Assembly (NCBI GenBank): GCA_949752745.1
Contig: OX457027.1
Location: 88,247,720 to 88,311,719, forward strand
Direction of reading: 5' to 3'
DNA: 64,000 nucleotides
From: Protula sp. h YS-2021
Taxonomy: Eukaryota; Annelida; Polychaeta; Sabellida; Serpulidae
How positions within the stretch are numbered: position 1 is the stretch's first letter; each line of letters starts with the position of its first letter. The notes under the pieces were generated by a model. It searched no databases. It was not told the origin of the DNA and worked only from the letters and a program-made list of their open reading frames with translations. This document shows positions 44,901 through 59,138 of the stretch, one piece after another. The translations under genes and the position numbers were made by a program.

Positions 44901-47900
44901 TAACTCCGTATTCGGGCCATGCTTCCATTTTAACCCGTCAGAGGGCATCGTGATGCCAGAAGGGCACCAGGCCATACAGATCACCTTCAGCAGCGCCGTG
45001 CTTGGTGATTTCCGCGAAACTTTCTACTTTCAAATTGACGGGGCCTCGGAGAGGCTGAAGCTCGTATTCAGCGGCTCCGTAATTGGACCAACCTTTCACT
45101 TTGATACGCCGAAGCTCAAATTTGGCACCGTTAGTTACGGCTTCACCAGCAGTCAAACGTGCACGTTGGTGAATACTGCTCTAGTACCCATGAAGTACAC
45201 CCTGCGAGTACCGGGTGACGGTACTGGAGATGGAAGTATTTCAAGTACTCACGAATTTGACAGGTGATCTTTCTCAGAATTCAAGTGTTGATTTGGTTAT
45301 TATTATAATTATAACCTTATAACCTTTCTGTAGGGATATCGGGGCATGGTGGTGGAAGTAGTGTGGGCGGAGGGGGGTGGGGGCGATGATGGGCAGAACG
45401 CTGATTGAAGTGGTCATTGGGTTTGGTAGCTCTTACGTCGATGACATACCCTGTCGCGTACTGATGAAGGAGAATCAATACCATTTCAGTTCAGTAACGA
45501 CTGGCGCGTTTGTGTTTTACAGCACACACAGCGAGGCGGGCTCGACAGCGCCACCTCGTGAGTTCACCGTCACACCGGCGGAGGGCAAGCTGCAGCCACA
45601 GAGCGAGTGTAAAGTGCAGGTTGACCTCTGCTCTAACACCGTCAAGAAGTACGACCTCTGTCTTGTCGTTGACGTGGAGGGCGTCGGCGAGAATATCTGT
45701 ACGCTGCCAATCTCAGCCAGGTACCGCACTTTTTTCTGTGTCCTAGTTCTTGCATTTTTTGTGTAAGTTGCTTAACGTGTCGCGTATTTTGAAGAAGAAA
45801 AAGGTCGGACTACTTCAGGGTGTGGGCCACAAAATAAGAATTTCGTGCGTTTAATAAACAACAGTATCTTCCTTGAAACATACGCTCCCCTCTTTTTTTC
45901 TTATTATTTAGTCAGACTAAACTACGCATAAAAATATGGAAATGGAACTTGAAAAACAAAAATATGGCACTTATGAGCTCATGTGGTGTGCAGGTGCATC
46001 GTGCCGCAGATAACCGTAGTCACGCCCATCCTTGACTACGGTCGCTGCTTCCTGCGCCACCCGTACGAGCACCACGTCAAGCTACAGAACGACACGGAGC
46101 TGCCCGCCAAGTACGAACTCCTGCCTCAGCAGGTCGACGACTACACACCTATACTCTACACCAGCCCGCAGCCTAAGGTAAGTCCTGCCACACCAGCCCG
46201 CAGCCTAAAGTAAGTCCCGCCACAAGAGCCCACGGCCTAAGGTAAATCCCGCCACACAAGCCCGCTGCCTAAGGTAAGTCCCGCCACACCAGCCCGCAGC
46301 CTAAGGTATGTCCCACCACACCAGCCCGCAGCCTAAGGTTAGTCCCGCCACACCGACCCGCAGCCCATGGAAGGGGCCACTACAACAGCCGGCAGCCCAA
46401 AATAGGGCCCGTTACACCAGCCCTCAGCCTCAGGTAGGACCAGCTACACAAGTCCGCATCCTAAGGTAGGACCCACTACACCAGCCTGCAGCCCAAGGTT
46501 AGGCTCATTATACCAGCCCGTGGCCCAAGATAGGGCCCGGTACACCAGCCCGTAGCCCATGCTAAATCCCGCCGCATCAGCTGGCAGCCCATTGTGAATT
46601 CTCTGCGATAGCGGCCTCCGGGCGTTACCCCATCTTGTCACAGTTGGTGCACAACTTTTTCAATATCTTTTTTATGCAGTACTATGGAGCGATCTGCCTT
46701 GGTGGGGGGGGGGGGGGGGGGGCTGTGTGCTCCCTGTACACAGGCTTACATGTCGTTCAGTGCCGTAGTGTGCTTTTTTGGCGCAGGGCATCATAGAGCC
46801 GCACTCGGTGATGGACGTACCTATGATCATCACGCCTCAAGGCCTGGAGGAGCTTGAGACGACTGCTCACTTTGTCATATTCGGAAGCCCCGAAGCACCA
46901 CTGGTGAGTTGCTGGCATGTACACTTTCGAAGAGTATTATCGCACATTTTTGACAATGATGTTCTTTTTACAATGTTTAAAATACCATATTTTGTCTCTC
47001 CTTCTCAAATTCGTGTCTCTTCACACTCCCGCCCCCTTTCCTCCGTTTTCTACTTTGTCAGTGCAGATGCCAGAAAGGCAAGCTGTTTTATCGTCAGGAT
47101 TTGTTGATTCGGTTCTGCTAAATCGAAGTAGTAAAGCCGGGTTTATTTTTTTTTCGCCCGCGGCAGCCGGTGCACCTGTCGTGCGTGGGGGAGGGCCCGG
47201 TCGTGCACGTCATGCCTCTGGACATGGACTGGCAGCAGATTCCGGTCCTCACCGACACGCCAAAGATCGTACGCCTCAGCAACGAGTCCCTCATCCCCGC
47301 CAAGTTCACCGCGCACATGGTGCGGCCTAACTCCGTGTGGAGGGTGGAGCCCGCCAGCGGGGAGATTCCACCCGAGGAACAGCTCGACTTGACCATCACC
47401 GCCTGTCTTAATGACTGTGTCAGGTAACCGTCGTGTTTTACCTCATACCATTTTTACAAGCGGGATTTAGAGAGAGAGAGAGAGAACGGTCTTGACATAT
47501 ATACTATATAAAGTTGCATAAAATGTTGTAAAATGTAAGGATTACTCTGGAGGCAATATGCTGTATGAATAGGCTAGCTGTCAGTGTACGAATCTCAAGG
47601 TGATCCACAAGACGACACTTTCTGTTGCCTAGGTTTGTTGACAAGCTACAGATCAACTTCCTAGACGGCCCGTCGCGCACCATCCCAGTGACGGCCTACG
47701 GCTACGGCACGACCATCGTGGCCGACCCGCCAATGGCCCCCATCCTCAGCCTTGGCCCTAACTTCAGCAAGGGCCTTTGTAAGAGGAGCTTTACGCTGAC
47801 GAACAAAGGACGGAGACACCAGAGCCTGGTGTGGAGCACCGAGGGCTTCTCCCTCACGCAGAAGCCTAAACGGAACGGTGGCCTGGTGCCAATCAACCCC

Positions 47901-50900
47901 AAAGACATGAAGTACAGGGTAAGCCTGCAAATCGTAAAAACTTTATATATCAATATATAAACAAGTAATATATTTCAATTTATTTGAAAACTAAGTTTAT
48001 TATACAATTTATGTGTTTCTTTTGTAAATATGTTTAGAAAGTTTCGGTTTTGCTTAGGCTTTGTAGCGGAAATATTTCGGGGGGGGGGGGGGGGGAGGCT
48101 GCTGAAAATCTGTTTAAGAATGTTAGTGAAGTGCTAGCTGTCTGAAGGAAAATGGCATCTGTTGACGGCGGAGGCCCGAGGCATAAATATTGCTTCAATC
48201 CACATGCAGTTAACTTGGCTAGTAGTGGCTCAAGCCCCCACACCGTAATGGGTCGCCCTCGGTGCTTCAAGTGCAATAACCATGATGTGTGTCTTGTCTG
48301 TAACAGGATAACCCGCCGCCTCCGGAAGCCCCCAAACCGATCTTCAAACTGACCCCACAGAGGTTGGAGCTGAATCCTGGGGAGAGCATGGATGTGCTGC
48401 TTGAAGGATACGTCGATACGTGAGTTTCAGTTTCAGTTTCGCTTCTTTTTTATCCCAACTATTTGAATGTTCTAAAAAAATGGTGGGCAACTTAAAATGA
48501 TGTGCTATTCCACTTTGAAGTATAATTGTTTGAGTGCAAAGCATTGTTCTGCTTTGGTTGGCAACATTCAAAACGCTGAAGATCATTTATTAGGTAACGA
48601 GTTAAAATGTGGTTTGGCTGATTTTGGATTTATATCCGTATCTATATTTCATGTAATCTAGACCGCAAGTGGTGAAAGAGAAGATGCTGTGCCACGCGAT
48701 CATTGGTCGAGCGGGCGGCAAGGAGCTGATCATGAAGGTGGCTGTAAACTGCGAGTTCATCGCCCCGCTCCTCGAGTTCTCACTGGATAACGTTTTCTTC
48801 CGGGTTGACAAGGTAATGTCTTTCTCTCTGGCTGCTTACTCCCCATCATCTGTGTTTCAGGGTTTGATTTCTTGCTGGCTTAATTTGCTGGACTGTAAAG
48901 TTTGCCAGTATTTCCAATCTGTGCTGTTGACCGATGTACCCCACCTCAAGACGGTATCTAGAGCTATAGTTTTTCCTCATTATTTAAAGTTTGCGGCTTA
49001 TAGTTTTTTTCATTTAAATTTATATCGGACAGATTGGAAGTATTGCTTACGGACAGTAATGATTACTAAATATCAGTAACGATATGACAAAAAATAAATA
49101 AATAAAAAAAAAAAAAAAAAAAATAAATTATGTGGGTTCAGACGCTTGCGAATTATGATTGCATTAGCTTCAGCTCTTGCGATTGCGGTATACCTACTGT
49201 AATGCTACACCTACACGTGAACAGAGTATATATGTTACAGGCAAACTGTCAAATCTGGCAGATTATAATCTGCCTGAAAATTTCAGTCAGATTGTAAAAT
49301 TCCTGGGTCTTCCAGGCACATTGTAATCTGCCCAAAATTTTTAGGCAGCCTGAAGCCTGAAAATTTGACAATTTGCCTGAAATGAAAGGAACGTTTGTAA
49401 TCATGATCCACCCCATTTATAACCGGCTATGCATATGCACCTATGTGGCCGTGAGAACTTGTAGCAGGAGACGAGAAATCGTAATTCTTATCGATTCGGG
49501 CCCTACTTCAAGTTGCAAGATTTTTTTTTCCTTAAATGTCCAAATTGGCAAATATGGAGTGCAGTGACACAGTTTGAATGAAAAAAAAAATCACAGTATT
49601 GAAAATAATAAAAAGAATAAAGACTAAATGCAAATTAACAAAGAAAATTGAGCTTTTTTGATGGAACCTTCTTTGCATTATCAACTTTAGTATGCTAAGT
49701 GTTCGTCAGTATTAAGATAGTTCTTTTAATAAAATTTCACCTTCATTTACTGACGCTATTTTGCATCCAGCCTCCAGCTTTCATGCTTGAAAATGTGAAG
49801 GTATGAGAGTTTGTTCGTGTGTGCATGTGTTGTGTATAGCCCTCACGACCTAACCGTTTTTTGTACACTTTTTCTTAACGTTTGGATGTCACGTGTCGGC
49901 CTGAGAGAGTTTGTAAGAAGTGGCTGACCAGTGTGCATGTTTTCTTGTGTTTGAGCGCATGATTTGTTAGAGGATATCCTTTTCACGTGGTGTTATGATT
50001 TGTTTGAGGATATCCTTTTCACATGGTGTTACCGTAACTCTGTCGTATATATTTGTGTGCTTGTTGGTGAAAAGAAACCCCTCGCTAGTACAGATTTATT
50101 GTGCATGGCTTGCTTGCTCCCCTCCCCTCCCCCTTAAAAAATTACTGTAAATAAGAATTTCAGCATGGAGCTTAAATGAAACTTTCAGTTGGCCTTTATT
50201 TTACTTCTGTGTAGAGACTTGCATGGTTACGTAAACCTGCGATACGCGCGCTGTAACACGATGTGATCACTCTACTGTTAACCCTGTGCTCTTCCTACAA
50301 ACACAATGAAAATCCAGTTCTCGTCATCTTTTGTCCCTTGTGCTGTATCTGCGCTGTTGTACCATAGTGTCCTTTCTGTACCCAAAAAGTGGACAAAATG
50401 TTGTCATGTCATCACACTACTTCTGTGTTATTTTGCTTGAGCATGAAATTATCGGGTGTTTGTGTGCTTTGAAAATTCGAGAAATTTCGGAAATTATGAA
50501 TTTAATAGCAAAGTCGTTAGTAATATCAGTTAAAAATGCCGTACATTAGACAAATATACTTTTACAAATATAAAAATAACTAGATATGAACTCAGATAAA
50601 GGCACTTTCAAAGTATTTTATAACACTAAAAAAGTAAATAAATAAATAAATAAATAAGGTAATATAAAATAATTAAATATATATATATATAAAATAAAAC
50701 CGTACCCCATTGACAGCAAGCACAGGACGAGCTGGCGGTGATGGAGAAGGAGGTGACGGTGACGAACATCTCCAGCCTGCCGCTCACCGCCCAGCTGTCG
50801 CTGCCCTACCCCTTCCAAATCGTGGACGATGACGGGCAGTCCGTGTCCCAGCTGGTGAGTGCCGCTCTGTCGTCAAAAGCATAGTGGCAAGGATAAATAA

Positions 50901-53900
50901 ATAAATAAATAAATAATAATAGTGAACGGTCGCCGCCGGAAAAGAATCCTGCACCAGGCTGTCGGGATTGCGTTTGGAGATTCCCTGTCTGGATCACTAC
51001 TCAGGATCGAGAGACCCTCTCATATCCATAAAACTATTGACAATTTAACGCGACATAACCATGCTTCTGTTACATTGTGCTATACTTGACAGATTTACTT
51101 AAATAAGTGTTAAAGATGGAAACGTTTTGCGTTGAATAGAAATTTTGTATGAACTGAAGTCACAATTTTGTCACAATTTTTGGTTAAAAATTTTTCAGGA
51201 GCTTAGTTTAGGCATTGGTGAGGACAAGAAGATGCGTGTCAGTTTTGACCCGTGCTATAAAAGCGACAGTCACATTCGCATCATCGACGAGATTCTCAAA
51301 ATAACGTACAGAGAACATCCTCACATAGTACGTTATTTTTTTGTTAAATTGTTCAGCCTTGGTTTAGGGGGAGGGGGGGGGGGGGGGGGGGGGCTGATGT
51401 GGTGGTGAAATTGAGAGTTGTTTTCATGGCGTTAATTAATCCAATCTTGGGTGCTGGTGGTAGAATTGATTATGGTGGGCGAAGTATTCTAGATAACCTT
51501 CGTAATTTGTACGAACACAAACAGTAGCTCTTATGTTAAAGAAAGTGCATCGATTAGAATAAAGAATTATCGTATTCATGAGGAATGCCTTCACGAATTG
51601 ATACAACTAAGTTGGAAAAACGAGACTAAAATTGTTAAATAAGTGTTACGTGAAGATCGGAGGAAAAACCGCGTTTCACCGAAAAGTAAAGTGATTTGGT
51701 GCAATGATTCAGGATGAGATAGCTCTGCGTGGAGAGGTCTACTTCCCGAACCTGGACTTTGAGAAGACGGAGGTCGACTTTGGCTGCATACTCAACGACA
51801 CTGAGGTGACACGCTACGTCAACATCACCAACAGTAGCCCCATGGATGTCAAGTACAAGTGGTCGTTCCTCATCGACGACCAGCCGGTGGCTGTCTTCCA
51901 CCAGCGGCCCAAACCAGTCCTCATGGAGCCCACCATGTCAGAGCAGGTCAGTGTGGGCGCCGCTTTTGAGTACAGCACTAGTCATATCTTTTTACCCTTG
52001 CTATTTCGTCCCTTGCTGCTTTGAGATATCTAAGTGATCTCGTACCTTCGCCTTTTTATCCATTGTTACTATTAGAGGGACTGGCCATTTCGTTCCTTTA
52101 CCACTTCGTTTTAGTACTTTATGGAGGGGGAGGGGGAGGTGGGGCTGGACATTTCATACCTTTTCAACATCCTGTCTGGTTTTTAGCGGACTGACCATGT
52201 CTATTCCTTGTTATCACGTCTGTTGCCAGTTTGGGATGCGCTGGTAATTAGATGTCTCACAATTTAGTCTCTTTTCCTCTGAATCACCATCACGTTGTTG
52301 CCATAGTAACATAATATACTGTTTACACGGTGATGCTTTTACAGCTGGAAGGAGCCGAATCGCCGCGCGGGTCAGAGGGAGAACCGGATATAGCTAAGGT
52401 ACAAGTGCTGGTGCCCGGCAGCGAGAGCCCGAGACCCGAGTCCCAGCCTCAGCAGGTCAGTGTGGATTCACGCCATGCCTCAGTCAGACACATGAAGAAG
52501 CGTTGTTTTGCAAGGAAGTTAAATACTAATTATATATGGTGGATGCAGTAATTAAGAAGTGAAAAGTGAGGCCAAATAGAACTCCTTGTTGGAAACAGCG
52601 TAATATATTTTTGGAGTGTAAAAAACTAGATGGGGAAGATGCCGCTTGTATGCTAAAGCAAATAGAAATATTTCATCTGAAACGATCTGCGTATTCCAGG
52701 AGTTAAGCGATGTAAACAAAGACATGATCTTGGATGGACAGAACAAGGATGGGGAGAAAGGCGCGGAATCAGACGGGGAGGAGAAGAAGGACGAGGAGAA
52801 GCCCGTGCAGGACGCGGAATCTAAGCCTCAGTCCCCGCCCCGTACAGCCGGCGAGCAGGCCCAACAGGTGTGTGACACAATAAATCCCCTCCCCAGTAAA
52901 TCACTGCCCTATATTGCCCTTTCAGCACGTCCAACAGGTGTGTGGCACGTCAATCGGGACCCAGTGTCAAACTGGTCTCCAGTTCTGACAGACGAATAAA
53001 GACGAGTAGTTTGGTCGAGGTTACAATTACCGAGTCTTTTGCATGCTTTTGCAGCCCCTGCCTGTTTATGTCCCATTCAAATATACACAGGAAGCACGTG
53101 ACGCATACGTGAGGGCGAGGAGGCGCCATATGACGTATATTTATGACGACATGGCGCTTAATGTCACGACGGTTGATGTCAGTGGGCTGTCAGGCGCGCC
53201 TAATGTGAATCATTGTGAAGAGTAATAGCCAATCAGCGCCTAGAAGTCAAAAAAGTTGACGTCTGGTAGTCTATCGAAGTCTTAGACACTGAAATGAGAC
53301 AGAAACGTTCTGCGCAAAGTGACTGTTATTTGGAGCTGATGGCGACATATTGTGGCGACATTCAATGCATAAAGAAATGGTTTATATTTCAGTTCTTTAA
53401 CATTAGTGCGAGTTATTTTTGGTATCGGGGTTAATTCAAAGTACGCCAAAATTACATAGTAACTAAAACCATGCATAAATTTGTTAAAAACCTTCATACA
53501 TGTTTGCCAACAAAGGAGACAGCAAGGATTCATTTATTTACATTCTTAGACGGAGCAAGAAGGGGAGGAGGGAGGAGAAAAGGAAGGAGGCGGCGAGCAG
53601 GAGGCAGAAGGAGGGGAGGAGCCTGAGCAGGGCTCGCGCCCGGCCTCACGCGCGCCCACGGAGCAGCGCGAGCCCGAGCCGGCCATCAACCCGGTGCTGG
53701 CGCAGCTGCTGCAGGATGACAAGGAGAGATACGAGCTAGGCGTGGAGGAGGTTTGTCTCCATTGATTGCTCTACTCTTTGTTAATTTCAGTTCTGTTCTT
53801 CTCCGTGTTGTCTTATGCTTCACTGACTTGACCAACCTGTAGTAGCCCAGTTGAACAACCAGTGTTGGGTGTATTGGATAATACTGGGCGACTTGATTGT

Positions 53901-56900
53901 AAGCCTCCTTAGCTGATTACGAAAGGGGCGTTCATTACTTTCAAACCTCTTCAAACACCTTTTGAGAATGTGGCTTATCTTAGCGCACAGCAATTTTGCC
54001 ACTTCCCTTCGTCACAGCTGTTTACTCACTTCCCATCTGCTTCTACGCTGTGTTTTTTTCCCTGGGATTTCAGATCTTCGACATCTTGCCGCTGTACGGT
54101 ACACTCAAGCCGGGTGACACAGAACAGATCACCTTGACCTTCTACGGTCACGCCGACATTGGCAGCAAGGCCAAGGCCATCTGTGAAGTGGAAGGAGGCC
54201 CCACATACGAGGTCGTTCTCAAGGGCGAAGCCTCGCTTGTTGACTACAGCTTCGACTGCTTCGACATTGACTACGGCAAAATTGTGAGTTCGCAGTTTGC
54301 ACATTGCAATATAATAAAAATTCAAAGTAAAATAAAATAAAATAAATGACTGAAGACACTGAATTTGTTAAAATTCTCATGTTCCTGGTATCAGGAACTA
54401 CAGATGTAAGAGACGGTGTTTTACCATGTAGAATCTGTTCTGTGTTTACTCAGATGTATGACCAAGTAGCAGAGGCGGAAATCACACTGATCAACACGGG
54501 ACGCGTGGGATTTGAATTCTGTGGCCTTGCCATGGATCCAGGAATGGCCGCTAAGCCCAAGCCAGGCTTGCCTATCATGATCCCGCATACCGTACGTATT
54601 GTGCATCATTTTAAAATAATACACAACAACATTATTTTAGAAAAAAACATTCACGAAAATTCTGTGTGTGAGCTCCATCCGTTACCGCATTTGATATAAG
54701 TATGACATTAAGGGCCGATTTCACAACTTAAGACTAGACCTGGTTTGGAGCAAACTCAGTCTAGACTGCGGTTAAGACTGTGTTTCAGTCAATAGTGATT
54801 TTCACAGCCTCGGTCCAGACCACATTCATATGTAAACTTGTATGTATGTATAAACTGAAAAAAACCCTGTTTGGACTGGGTTTGAAACCTGGTTTCAGAT
54901 CAGGTCTAGACTTAAGTTGTGAAATCGACCCTAAAAGTGTATAAAAGCAGGCACGTAGAGACGTAAAAGTTTCGTTTCTGTCAGGGATTCATCGAGCCCG
55001 GAGATCACAAGACGCTCGCTGTGCGCTTCCTGCCGGGAATTCCCGAGAAGTTTCACAAGAGCTTCCAGCTGCAAGTGGCGCACTTTGAACCAGACAACAT
55101 CAATTTGTTTGGCGAGGGCGTCTTCCCGCGTGTCTCCCTCGACCTACCGCGGGTGGGCGATATTGGCGGAAGCTACGACACTTTCCTCAAGGAGGCCAAG
55201 GAGAGCTTGGCCAAAGAGACGAAGAAGATGGCGCGGCCGATGAGCGGCGTGTCCACGCAGAGAGAGTGCCATCATAAAGACGAGTCTTGCGGGGTAAATG
55301 CTGTTTATGTCCGAATACCAGTGAAAAGAAATCTGTGCTTGTGATTGAAAAATTTTGCAATGTAAATTTTGCTTCAGTTTATACATGCAGTAACGTATGT
55401 CAACATAATGGATATTTTGTTGGTGGTGGGCTATCTGACTGTGGAAGGTTTTGTGTTGTCAGTGACGTGACTGTTGAGGGTGTGGTGTTGTCAGTGACAT
55501 GACTGTTGAGAGTTTTGTGTTGTCAGTCACGTGACTGTTGTTTTTGTGTTGTCAGCCACGTGACTGTTGAGGGTTTTGTGTTGTCAGTGACGTGACTGTT
55601 GAGGGTGTGGTGTTGTCAGTGACGTGACTGTTGAGGGTTTTGTGTTATCAGTCACGTGACTGTCGAATGTTTTGTGTTGTCAGTCACGTGACTGTTGAGA
55701 GTTGTGTTGACAGTGCCACGAGGGCCAGGCGTCAGACCTGGAGATCCAAATGGAAGTGGAGCGCGTGGTCGTGCAGGAGTTTGCCCTGGAGCAGCAGGAC
55801 GCGAGCAGCCGCACGGCAGACGTCCTGGCGGTGCACGACCAGAGCCGGCAGTCATCCAAGAAGTCCTCCAAGAGGAAATCCAGGCAAAGGTCAGGGCTGC
55901 TTACGTCATCAAACGCGCCGCTTACGATAGAAATATTTTCATTTTTTTATACTGTTTAAAAAAAAATAGCAAAAGAAAAAGACTGCGCATATTTTTCTGG
56001 CTCCTTCTATTCGTTATGAATATTTTGTGTTAGTCGGTTATTGTTTTGATGGCTGTGTTACAGGGCGCGAATGCCAGATTATTTGCTGGACTTTGGTCAT
56101 GTGGTGCTGGGCACAGTTCGCACGCACGTGGTGCGCGCAACCAACACGGGCTGGTTCCCCTGCTCCTTCATCGTTGAGCACGAGGGCCTGCACATGCACG
56201 GCTTCGGCGTCGAGCTTGACCGCGTTCGGCAACTTCCGGGAGCTCCCGACCACGAGACGGTGGATTTCGTTGTTAGCTTTGATCCGCGCGGCGCAAATCT
56301 CACCCTCGGCGAAGTCACCGCGGTGGTCCCCATAAACGTGAGTAGTAATCGTTTCAATTTTCTTGCTTGTATAGAAATCATGACTTCGGGGTACTTTAGG
56401 AAATAGACTTTGTTAACCGCAGTATATTGTAGTTACTATTGGCACTGATACTGATGGTAATTTTCAGGTCTTGTGTTTCAACATCGTCGGGTCCACACTT
56501 AAAATAAATATATAACAAATGAAAAAATTAGCTAGTCAGATACGGGACTGTAGCATTGGGAAAAAGACATAAAAAAGTGGCATGGTATTCCTGTAGAGTT
56601 GCGTACCGCGATATCCCTACAGTGGCAATGAACTATCTCATGTATGTACTTACTGTTGTTACGAAAAAAAAGTTATATTTTTCTGTGACGCGTTTCAGAT
56701 TGTGGGCGGGCCCCAGGTGTGCATACAACTGCGTGCCAATGTCACAATGCCGGACATGCAAATCAGCACGGACGTCCTTGACTTCAGCGAGGTCAAGTGT
56801 GGTGAGTGCAAGGTCGTCACGGTGCAGATCTACAACCACAAGCACGTCCGCTGTGAGTGGAACTCGCTGCCCAGTGAGAGGGAAAAGAAGAAGGTTTGTT

Positions 56901-59069
56901 ATAGTTTTTCAGGGCGTATTTCCACTTTTTATTTAATTATTTTTTTAGAAATTATGCTTTATTATTTGAATTTTTTTTTTGCGGCGATATTCTCAATCGG
57001 GTACAGAATTTGAAATAAGCTACTTAACTTCAATTTGAGGATATTGCCGTTTTTGCAGTGATTGAAGCTCGGTACAAATATGGTTTTTCGGATAAGCACG
57101 TGCTTTTCTGTGTTTCTGTCTTTTTTGCATATAAGTAATAATGAAAAAGCTAAGAAAGTGCGATATTTGGCTAACTGCTTTTGAGTGATGTGATTGTGAG
57201 CTTAACGATTTGTGAGAATTTTACATGAATTTTGATTTTTGACATGTTTTGTTGGCACCTTACCATTCATCTTTTTTGAACTCTTTGAATGGTAATGTAT
57301 TGATTTGGAATTTAATACATACTACATTCTGTAATATACTGATCCCGAGATTATTTGGGAAATATCGAGAAGGTTCACACACCTGTTCGACTTTTCTCAC
57401 ATCAAAGAGCATTTTGTCTTCTAGGAGCTGGAGCAGTTACAGCAGGTACAGGACACGCTCTTCTCTAAGCATGCTTTCGTTACGCTTTCTCTCTCTCTTC
57501 CTGCCTTTCACATCTTCTCACAAATAGGCCTACATGTGTTAAGTGCACACGGGATCTTGTCCTGTATCGGGAATCAGCAGTTCCCAGATTTCGATCATGC
57601 TGCTTTGATCTACTCACAGGGGTGGCATGGGAATTTTCTTAAAAATCTGGAAGAAACAGAGGAAAAAATTATCCTTAAACCGGTGAACTTCATTCAGCCC
57701 GATATTGGTTAACCTGAAATATCGGATTATTTTTTGGTCGTGATGGCATTTCTCCTGGGTGAACCGAACGTCTGTTAACCGGAATTTTTTCCAGGTTCCA
57801 AAGAATTGGGCTTTATTCCGAAGTCCATCGTTGTTAAAAACAAGTAGATTTTAATAAAACAACTAACAAACGGAAGCCGCTGTAAAAGTCGAGAAATTCA
57901 TTGTTGATTTTAGCGTTAACATTTCTGTGTAAATAAATGATTTCTCCTGAGTTTTCCTGTCACGGTGCGTCTTGCACGGTAGTCACAAATCAGGAATGTT
58001 TAGTTTCAAGTTCACCCCCTTGTTTGTTCTAGGGTACGTTGTAGCGCCAGCATGGTCGTGGAAATAATCACATGTCTTTGTCATAATAATCGTTCTTTAA
58101 AATTTTAACTCTAATTGCTTCTGCTGTATTCACAGAAGTAAACTGGAAAGTTAAGATTCGGGTAATTGTGTTGTTAGTGCAGAGAACTTTCTCAGAAGTT
58201 AGTTAGAGATAAATTAAGGAACCCACGAAGAAATTGTTCACATGTTTCAGCTAGGTCATCTGATTTTCGATGTCAGCCGCACAATTAATTGTACAGTTAA
58301 CTTTTGTGTATATCTCTGTAAAACAACCCGCAAGTTTGAGTCAGTAGTCACTGTGTAGAAAAATGCAAGAAGATTTTTGTCAAGTGTGGCCAATTTTCAC
58401 CAAGTATTTTACAAAGACTTCGAAAAAAATTGCCTAAAATAACTTGGAACTCATCTGGAGTTGCTTCATAACCGTATCATGTCTGTGTAGCAGTTTAGAG
58501 TATTATACAGTATTAAGTAAAGACCATTGATTGACAGCCAGTTAGTCATGTAACCACGCCCCCAAGAGCCCTGAAAACTAAATGATAATAGTGTGCTGTG
58601 ATGTCACGTGATTGACAGGTGGATAAGCACGTGCCCATGCACCTCAGGCGTAAGATCAAGCCGGAGAAGAGCAAGCCCCGCCACTTCGAGATGATGCCGC
58701 CTACCGGAGTACTGCTGCCCGGCCAGCGCCAGAATGTGCAAGTCAAGTTCATGCCAACGGAGGAGGTAGGCTGCCTTAACTACCTGCTTCTCAGCAGTTA
58801 AAAAATAAAAGTACTCGGTTACACAAAAACATGTATTTTTAGTTTGAGATGATCGGTTTGGATACACAAGTATAAATCCTTTGTAAATTTGTTTTCTTTT
58901 ATTGTTCTTTTTTTTCCTGTATCCCTCAGTTTTCTTTTATCTAATTATAGCAGCAACCTTTCTGCGCTATTTAATAAAAAGAATCAAAATAAATATAATA
59001 ATGTGATATAATGTAATATAACCTAATATAATATAACCTTGTAATATAACGTATTGCAATATAATATTA

Positions 59070-59138
<69 letters not shown>

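Noticed and set aside
44627..44984. Overlapping frames on both strands of HYDIN exon 7
   Set aside because: GC-rich shadow frames of a well-conserved exon.
53043..53225. Full 60-residue ORF as an exon
   Set aside because: Only the first 18 codons lie between plausible splice sites, so just 53055-53108 is kept as a candidate.
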